A DNA stretch of 11,842 bases from Saccoglossus kowalevskii (lineage: Eukaryota; Hemichordata; Enteropneusta; Harrimaniidae). Both the position numbers and the translations under genes were made by a program. Location: contig NW_003124918.1 in NCBI RefSeq assembly GCF_000003605.2, positions 31,871 through 43,712 of the forward strand, written 5' to 3'. Positions 7,601 through 11,842 of this stretch are shown in pieces. The notes beneath the pieces are model-generated. The model was not told the origin of the DNA. It made no database searches and saw nothing but the letters and a program-made list of their open reading frames with translations. How positions within the stretch are numbered: the stretch's first letter is position 1; each line of letters begins with the position of its first letter.

Positions 7601-10566
7601 TCTGGTCTCGTTCATTAGAATAATGAACTGGTGATTGCAATTTGGATATTTGAAAATTCTATTTTGGTTAGTGTTTCTTTATTTTGGCTTAAACGTCATC
7701 GTTGTCGTTCGTTAAATTCCTTTAGGTGAGGAAAGAGACAAGATAAGTGATGATGTAATAGATGCAATGACTGAATCAAAAGAACCAAAAAAAGATGGTG
7801 AACAGTCGGAATCAAAAACTGATGAGAAGTCTGAAAAAGAAAAATCTGAGAAAGAGGATGAAGCAAAGAAAGATGATTCAGAGGGAAAAACTGAAGGAGA
7901 AAAAGCAGACAAAGGTGAATTAAATTGCATTTTGGCGATTGTCTTGGTAACGTGCAATAGAGAAATGTGTTGCACTGCTGCTTCTAAAAATAATCTAACA
8001 CAATAACTGCTTTCTAATCTACTTGTAGTTGCATTCCTGTAAATCTTGCATCAGTAACCAGTGTTCTCCCCAGACTTCATGTCAAACATCACGGCCAATT
8101 TGCATAACAATGCATCTACTTTGCATAATTTTTATTTGCATAGTAATCAGTTTTTCCCAACAAATATTGTCAATCTACAATTAATTACACCCCTTTCACC
8201 CCTTGATTACACGAAGAATTGCAGTCAGATGTTGATAAGTCGTTACAATTGGTCAGGCAGTTTGTTTTGAAATTTACTTCATCTGTTCAAAATGTTGGCA
8301 ACAACTCGGTAATTATCAAAGGCGTGATTGACAGGTCAACAACAACAAAATTAAAATGTAGCAAGGCTACGATCACAAATTGTTTATTAAAACGATTCAT
8401 TGACGATTATCATAGGCATTACATCAAAATTGCCAACGAGATGTTTTTAAACATCGCGGAAAATCGTGCATTCTACGCCGCCATCTTTGTTACCTCGGTC
8501 AGAACCCCTGGTAACCCAGCATGCACCGGTTGCAACGTGCATTATGTCGCCTTAGGGCGGCGTTTTTCTGTACTAAGGCACCCTATGAATGGGGTATTTC
8601 CAGAGGTCAGTTTGTTTTTTCTCAACCCGTCTCGTCTGCTGTTGAATTATTCATACTTTTCTTTCCAATGCGACATAATTTCACTTTTTTTTTTTTTTAA
8701 TTTTGGGGTAATTAATGTAACAAATCAGAGTGCAGCAAAAATAGGGTTGATCTTCCCAACGTACGCCGTGACTTGTTTTGTCACATTGTTGCCGTTGCGT
8801 GCAATGGGCAAATTCTTGCTACTCTAGTTATTTTTTTTTTTGATTTGGAGGCTCTGCACCTTTGAAAGACTTCGCAACATATTGCAGACTTCCGTTTTTA
8901 TCACTGTCTTTGTATGGCTAACAAAAGCGGGATTACCTAAATCGATCAATACATGTTATTGTTTTAAATACGTGCAAGACGAGACTGACACTTGTAAACA
9001 TAAGCATCACGGGCGAGTGACCAAGCGTCACGGACAAAGGGCAAGCATCACGACCGAGTGTCCAAGCGTCACGGTACAGTGTTGCTTCAGAGGCCTGGGG
9101 AGAACACTGGTAACAGTAAAATGTTATTAAGCCAACTGAATGAGAGAGATAGCACGAACAATGCGAGGTCAAAATGGGCTCCTTGAGGTGGGGGACAGGG
9201 GTGTGTGAGAATGCACTCTGGTATAATGCATCATACTCTTGGTAGGTCAGGGCAACTTTCACACTCGAGGTGTATAAATTTAAGGATTACTTTCAAATGG
9301 TTCAAAAATATCATTTGTCTCAACCCTATCGGATTCTAATGTAATTGGACCAATCCTTTGGCTAAATACTATGTTTTTGTTCTTCAGTGTTTTCAGTTAA
9401 TTTGAGACTAAAAAACTTTACCTTTTGTACTTTGTGTGCCTAATCATAGAATATTCAGTGCAGTAATGAAATAGTGTGGGTTTTTTCTGTACAATATAAT
9501 GGGAAAGTACTGAAAGATGGATTGCATGCCAAACATGAAGTATTGTATGTGTTGGATACCCATACTAAATTATTCACTTTTTACAACAGAAGACAAACCT
9601 GGTAAAAGTGAACCAGAGAAAAAAGATGTTGCAGAGAAAACTGATATAGAAAAAGATGTCACTGAAAAGAAAGATGAGAAAAGAAAGACGAAGAGAAGGA
9701 AGTGACTGAGAAAAAAGATGTAGCTGAGAAGAAAGATGAGAAAGAAGTGGCTGGGGAAAAAGATGAGAAGGAAGTGGCGGAGAAAAAAGATGTGGCTGAG
9801 AAGAAAGATGAGAAAGAAGTGGTTGAGAAGAAAGACGAGAAAGAAGTGGCTGAGAAGAAAGATGAGAAGGAAGTGGCTGAGAAGAAAGATGAGAAGGAAG
9901 TGGCTGAGAAGAAAGATGAGAAGGAAGTGGCTGAGAAGAAAGATGAGAAGGAAGTGGCTGAGAAGAAAGATGAGAAGGAAGTGGCTGAGAAGAAAGATGA
10001 GAAGGAAGTGGCTGAGAAGAAAGATGAGAAGGAAGTGGCTGAGAAGAAAGATGAGAAGGAAGTGGCTGAGAAGAAAGATGAGAAGGAAGTGGCTGAGAAG
10101 AAAGAGGAAAAAGACGAGGAAGAGGAAAGTATGGAGGAAGGTGCTGAGGAAGATGATAGTGCTGCTGAAGATGAAGCGGGTCCAGCTGGAGAAAAAACAG
10201 AAAATGAATCGGTAAGATTTCTAGAACCCCTTGTTTGTCAAATTCCAGTTCAAGTAGACAGCATAAACTATTTTCACTTCAAAACTGTCCGTTACAACTT
10301 TGTACCACTGGTTTCAATATGTGTAGGAGTAAAATTAGCTGTACATACCAATAGACTAATTTGTAAGGCAATGGTCTGCCAGACCAGTGAGTTTGCCAAA
10401 CTAGGCTATGAATACAAGAGTTAAATTGTTTTGCCACAGTGCTGGTGTGTTAATATTTGACAGAAATGATTTACATTGTATTCTTGAATTTTCAGGAAAC
10501 TGAGGATGTGTCAAATTTTCAACTGGCCTGGGAAATGTTAGAATTAGCTAAAGTTATATTCCGAAG
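4570..10566 (+). CDS. NASP: NASP histone chaperone gene, exons 1-6 (3' part missing)
   Basis: NASP is a nuclear chaperone of the SHNi-TPR family (with yeast Hif1 and fission yeast Sim3) that binds and protects soluble H3-H4. The six exons join in consistent phase. In order: a short N-tail (residues 1-14); TPR1, containing [19 protein letters not shown] (about 31-49); first half of TPR2 with [10 protein letters not shown] and [17 protein letters not shown] (about 55-92); a long charged insert (about 95-370) of Lys/Glu repeats and an acidic patch; then [18 protein letters not shown], the second half of TPR2. These match vertebrate NASP in order and in the position of the insert. TPR3, TPR4 and the NLS would follow past the right edge. 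As written, the frame breaks in exon 5 near 9679-9686 and would stop at 9703 after 213 codons, losing everything beyond the insert. An assembly error or a null allele are the two readings. Most of intron 4 is a transposon. Confidence 0.93.
4611..5648 (+). other. NASP: NASP intron 1
   Basis: This is a 1038-nt GT-AG intron (GTACGT ... TTTGCAG). TTTCGCGGGA at 4882-4891 fits the E2F consensus and could be a first-intron regulatory site. Next to it is a 15-bp imperfect tandem duplication, GCCTAGCTAACATTA then GCCTAGCTAATATTT (4901-4930). The rest is AT-rich with no recognised feature. Confidence 0.85.
5649..5759 (+). CDS. NASP: NASP exon 2 (TPR1)
   Basis: This 111-nt exon encodes residues 14-51 and most of TPR1. 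It includes [17 protein letters not shown], aligning with vertebrate [17 protein letters not shown], followed by CLQEASELL in the second helix. It is entered through TTTGCAG and left through CT|GTAAGT, phase 2. Reading from exon 1 is open throughout. Confidence 0.93.
5760..6808 (+). other. NASP: NASP intron 2
   Basis: This 1049-nt GT-AG intron runs from GTAAGT to TTTTGTAG. It contains a diverged direct duplication with a period of about 126-128 bp (see 6341-6558). Otherwise it is AT-rich with nothing recognised. Confidence 0.85.
6341..6558 (+). repeat. Diverged direct duplication, period about 126-128 bp
   Basis: Copy 1 starts AATATGCAAAACT at 6341 and continues through GCAGATAG (6374), GTGCTATAA and TCTGACAA. 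Copy 2 starts AATATGCATAACT at 6469 with the same landmarks in the same order (GCAGATAG at 6500, GTGCTATAA, TCTGACAA). Identity is moderate, so this is an old tandem duplication or two insertions of one dispersed repeat. Confidence 0.55.
6809..6993 (+). CDS. NASP: NASP exon 3 (first half of TPR2), GC splice donor
   Basis: The exon encodes residues 51-113: [20 protein letters not shown] and [20 protein letters not shown], the helix pair that opens TPR2, followed by an acidic run ([11 protein letters not shown]) that begins the insert. The acceptor is TTTTGTAG. The exon best ends at AAG|GCAAGT, a consensus GC donor, in phase 1, which joins exon 4 in frame. A GT donor, GTAAAG at 6964, is also phase 1 and would remove ten residues, so either or both may be used. 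Extending past the donor meets a stop within about 15 nt. Confidence 0.9.
6994..7725 (+). other. NASP: NASP intron 3 (GC-AG type)
   Basis: This is a 732-nt intron opening with GCAAGT and closing with TTCCTTTAG. A CA/CG-rich patch with ACGCACGC repeats lies at about 7344-7365. Nothing else is recognised. Confidence 0.75.
7726..7914 (+). CDS. NASP: NASP exon 4 (charged insert)
   Basis: This 189-nt exon encodes residues 113-175. It starts [20 protein letters not shown], which aligns with vertebrate EEAREELREQVYDAMGEKEE, and continues as a low-complexity Lys/Glu/Asp/Ser stretch. It enters and leaves in phase 1 (TTTAG acceptor, AAAG|GTGAAT donor), so skipping it would keep the frame. The composition suggests a disordered or helical charged linker. 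Confidence 0.9.
8101..8141 (+). repeat. Helically spaced TGCAT motifs, left subterminal
   Basis: TGCAT occurs at 8101, 8111, 8122 and 8137, three of them as TTTGCATA/ATTTGCATA. The spacing of about 10-15 bp places the first three on one face of the helix. The motif matches the POU-domain octamer ATTTGCAT. It recurs at the same offset from the terminus in the second copy at 11619. Confidence 0.65.
8219..8827 (+). other. Unrecognised 202-codon open frame inside the transposon
   Basis: This is the longest open stretch in intron 4 and lies wholly within the mobile element. I see no transposase motifs, zinc-finger spacing or hAT dimerisation signature. The translation ends in a hydrophobic, Phe-rich segment produced by a poly-T run. 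It may be chance, or a decayed internal region of the parent element. I do not treat it as a gene. Confidence 0.2.
9002..9083 (+). repeat. Fourfold ~20-bp tandem repeat, right subterminal
   Basis: Two 41-bp units start at 9002 and 9043, and each is itself two related ~20-bp subunits beginning AAGC(A/G)TCACG. The array ends about 12 bp before the right terminal inverted repeat. A related CATCACGG also occurs near the left end (8088). This is consistent with transposase binding sites. Confidence 0.7.
9590..10211 (+). CDS. NASP: NASP exon 5 (Lys/Glu repeats and acidic patch), with a frame break
   Basis: The exon follows TTACAACAG and starts [19 protein letters not shown] in phase with exon 4. 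Near 9679-9686 the frame shifts by one base: the upstream frame runs to TGA at 9703, while coding continues in the next frame as [20 protein letters not shown]. The repeat text on either side fits if one A is missing from the run at 9679-9682. The middle is the 9-residue DEKEVAEKK repeat array. The last 36 codons (10104-10211) form an acidic patch (19 Asp/Glu), which in NASP contacts histones. The exon closes at TCG|GTAAGA in phase 0. Reading past the donor would continue only to a stop at 10422. Confidence 0.88.
9679..9686 (+). other. NASP: One-base frame break in a short A-run
   Basis: Codons GAT GAG AAA precede the break in the frame set by exons 1-4, and AAA GAC GAA GAG follow it in the frame used by the repeat array and exon 6. 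The change is explained by one A too few in AAAAG. The alternative readings are a real disrupting allele, a base-calling or polishing error next to a minisatellite, or, less likely, a tiny unrecognised intron. Confidence 0.8.
9687..9860 (+). repeat. NASP: Degenerate leading units of the NASP coding minisatellite
   Basis: Variant units precede the uniform array: 27-nt units starting at 9735, 9762, 9807 and 9834, an 18-nt short unit (DVAEKK) at 9717 and 9789, and a 30-nt unit at 9687. They differ by single bases and by loss of the EKE part. Divergence falls from left to right. Confidence 0.8.
9861..10103 (+). repeat. NASP: Nine identical 27-bp tandem units in NASP exon 5
   Basis: Units start at 9861, 9888, 9915, 9942, 9969, 9996, 10023, 10050 and 10077 and are identical as printed. 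Each encodes DEKEVAEKK, net charge about -1, with alternating acidic and basic residues that favour a charged helix (KEKE-like). Perfect identity including third positions implies very recent expansion or ongoing homogenisation. Because 27 is a multiple of three, copy-number change keeps the frame. Confidence 0.95.
10212..10495 (+). other. NASP: NASP intron 5
   Basis: This is a 284-nt GT-AG intron from GTAAGA to GAATTTTCAG, in phase 0. The exon 5 frame stays open for 70 codons into it, but the translation loses the charged composition and has no family match, so I treat it as intron. Confidence 0.9.
10496..10566 (+). CDS. NASP: NASP exon 6 (second half of TPR2)
   Basis: This 71-nt exon encodes ETEDVS followed by [18 protein letters not shown], which aligns with vertebrate NLELAWDMLDLAKIIFKR immediately after the acidic insert. 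The acceptor is TTTTCAG and the donor CGAAG|GTGAGT, phase 2. The next exon should continue into the QLYAAQAHLKLGE-type TPR3 sequence, which is not found in the remaining bases. Confidence 0.93.
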
Positions 10567-11842
10567 GTGAGTACTGATTTTAAGTAGTGGAAAAACAGAA
10601 CGATTCTATCATTGGACTGAGGTGGACTTTTTTTTTAATGTCTGGTAATGAGTTCCTTTTGTTCTGGACTTGCAATAATTTTAACATCACAATTTTTGAT
10701 TGCAAAATTTTATATTTGTTGTAATTTTCTTAATTTTTGACTAGATGAACCTGTTTTAGTTTTCATAGGTCTTGATCAAAAGTAAGGAAAATGTTTGAAA
10801 AAGGTTACTAGCTTGTATGAAATAACAACCAAGTTACTGAACAAAATATTGCTACATTCTTTGAGCAGTTCATGTTGCAGTTAATTTTTGTTAACTGCTG
10901 TAGAATAACTTTGACTTCATTCAGAGTGTATTTACTGCCATGTCTAGTCTGTCGCAGTGCTTTCTAATTTTTGTGCTTCATAGGTATTATTGCACAAGGT
11001 CCCAACGGTGTTGTAACCATGCAAGAAAATGGGTTTTTCTTTTTGTTTGTCAGTCAATGTAGAGTGTAGTTGTATTATTTCCATCAACATGAAAGGAGAC
11101 TTCTCCTAGACACTCCACTGAATATAAGGTTACAGAGGCTTGAATGATTTGGACAGTCAGTTGGGAAAATGACTTGCAACCTTGCACAATACTTTGGTTT
11201 TTTGTCAGATCTAGACAGTGCTGTTCCATGGACAGCATGCAGTCCAGATAAATCTATTATAGCACACAAGAACAAAATCCAGTTTTCCCATGATGCACAT
11301 TACCAAAAACAGGTTATCCTGATGTTTTAATATTAATTCAGATACACCAAAGTTATTAAATGTTGTGGTCGTCGCACCACACATGCGACATTTGTGTTGA
11401 CAAACATTGATTTTCCAACAATCCAATGTGCTTTTCTAATGAAATCGTGAGTAAGAGTTTTGAACTGGGTGCCACTTGCACTAATAATTAACGCTTGGTA
11501 ACTTCAGTTTGTACTAGTTAGTCTGCACAGTATAGTTTGAGTTTATAAGTTTTTGTTTATACAAGACCAATATCTTGCGCATGTGTGGCGCGACTACCGC
11601 CCTTTAAATGCATACTGATAGTGTTCTCCACAATCCAAATTAGCTGGTGGGCGCCTAATTAGCATAAATTTGCATATTAATTTGCATATCATTTGCATAC
11701 AGCATTCTCGCATTTATGACATGAACTGCAATACACACTAAGTTATTTACTATTCTCTTTTTATTTATTTAATTGGAACATGTTACCATTTTTTGAAATA
11801 CAACAGATTGGTCACTATCATATTTACGAAATGCAAAAAGTT
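10567..11842 (+). other. NASP: NASP intron 6 (partial, runs off the window)
   Basis: At least 1276 nt of intron follow the GTGAGT donor. I looked for the TPR3 exon and found no match. The open frames on the minus strand at 11050-11426 overlap one another, lack family similarity and look like chance. The only supported content is a transposon left end at 11619 and a small perfect hairpin (GTCGCA at 11371-11376 with TGCGAC at 11384-11389). Confidence 0.8.
11619..11698 (+). mobile_element. Second left end of the intron-4 transposon family
   Basis: TAGTGTTCTCCACA at 11619 matches the terminal repeat CAGTGTTCTCCCCA with two changes. Thirty-eight bases in, AATTAGCATAA corresponds to AATTTGCATAA at the identical offset in the first copy. 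TGCAT motifs follow at 11671, 11683 and 11694. The start is in the same orientation as the first copy. The other end is not seen before the window edge, so it is either truncated or continues to the right. Confidence 0.55.

Larger units (their letters stand above)
8059..9109. mobile_element. Non-autonomous DNA transposon, hAT-like
   Basis: The element is bounded by perfect 15-bp terminal inverted repeats, CAGTGTTCTCCCCAG at 8059-8073 and its inverse at 9095-9109. It is flanked by a GTAAC direct repeat (8054-8058 and 9110-9114), a plausible 5-bp target duplication. CAG(T/N)G termini are typical of hAT elements, although those usually make 8-bp duplications, so the superfamily is uncertain. Subterminal repeats are present at both ends (TGCAT motifs at left, a fourfold ~20-bp repeat at right), as expected for transposase binding. 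I recognise no transposase, so it would depend on a relative elsewhere. The middle (about 8430-8620) is more CpG-rich and contains several short hairpins. Confidence 0.75.
7915..9589 (+). other. NASP: NASP intron 4, mostly transposon
   Basis: This 1675-nt GT-AG intron (GTGAAT ... TTACAACAG) contains the 1051-bp element at 8059-9109, inserted about 145 nt after the donor. Without the element the intron would be about 620 nt. The remaining flanks show nothing recognisable. Confidence 0.85.

Noticed and set aside
8219-8827. 202-codon frame as a transposase
   Set aside because: It shows no hAT catalytic or dimerisation motifs, and a poly-T run supplies part of the coding text. Kept only as an unrecognised frame.
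8840-9262. Open frames on both strands at the right transposon end (8840-9130 plus, 8933-9262 minus)
   Set aside because: They overlap the subterminal tandem repeat and terminal inverted repeat, have no family similarity, and read through non-coding element DNA.
9602-9701. A mini-intron in exon 5 that would explain the frame change
   Set aside because: Coding-like Lys/Glu/Asp repeats continue on both sides of the break, and no poly-pyrimidine acceptor exists in this purine-rich stretch. A one-base indel is simpler.
9687-10103. Regular repeats as a possible CRISPR array
   Set aside because: Units are contiguous 27-mers without unique spacers and are in frame within an exon.
10212-10424. Extension of the exon 5 frame into intron 5 as coding
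   Set aside because: The charged composition ends at the GTAAGA donor, and exon 6 matches NASP directly after the acidic patch.
11050-11426. Three overlapping minus-strand frames in intron 6
   Set aside because: They occupy the same DNA in different frames, are short, and match nothing.

Overview
The window is eukaryotic nuclear DNA from an animal. It is AT-rich and intron-rich, with spliceosomal exon borders, metazoan-type protein families and intronic transposon debris. It is probably an invertebrate, but I cannot place it further. Nothing here is bacterial: there are no operons, ribosome binding sites or CRISPR.

Two recognisable genes lie head to head. On the minus strand at the left edge is the first coding exon (295-492) of BTF3, the beta subunit of the nascent polypeptide-associated complex. 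Its later exons lie beyond base 1. Its upstream intron is about 3.5 kb if the candidate non-coding first exon at about 3996-4040 is right. That candidate has a strong GTGAGT donor and sits beside YY1-like and CRE palindromic motifs. On the plus strand is the 5' part of NASP, the H3-H4 histone chaperone: exons 1-6 at 4570-4610, 5649-5759, 6809-6993, 7726-7914, 9590-10211 and 10496-10566, with intron phases 2, 2, 1, 1, 0, 2. These encode TPR1, the first half of TPR2, the long charged insert that characteristically interrupts TPR2, and the second half of TPR2. TPR3, TPR4 and the nuclear localisation signal lie past the right edge.

Three parts of NASP are unusual. Exon 3 ends in a textbook GC donor (AAG|GCAAGT) with a phase-compatible GT donor 30 nt upstream. 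Exon 5 carries a coding minisatellite of nine identical 27-bp units (9861-10103). Ahead of them lie degenerate units and a one-base reading-frame break in a short A-run near 9679-9686.

Intron 4 is mostly a 1051-bp non-autonomous DNA transposon (8059-9109). It has 15-bp perfect terminal inverted repeats, a flanking GTAAC duplication, helically spaced TGCAT motifs near the left end and a fourfold ~20-bp repeat near the right end. A second left end of the same family starts at 11619. The large BTF3 intron holds a 36-bp inverted repeat around a more CpG-rich segment.

I do not see a previously undescribed multi-gene system. The most worthwhile leads are the NASP repeat and frame break, the GC-AG intron, the shared BTF3/NASP upstream region and the transposon family.
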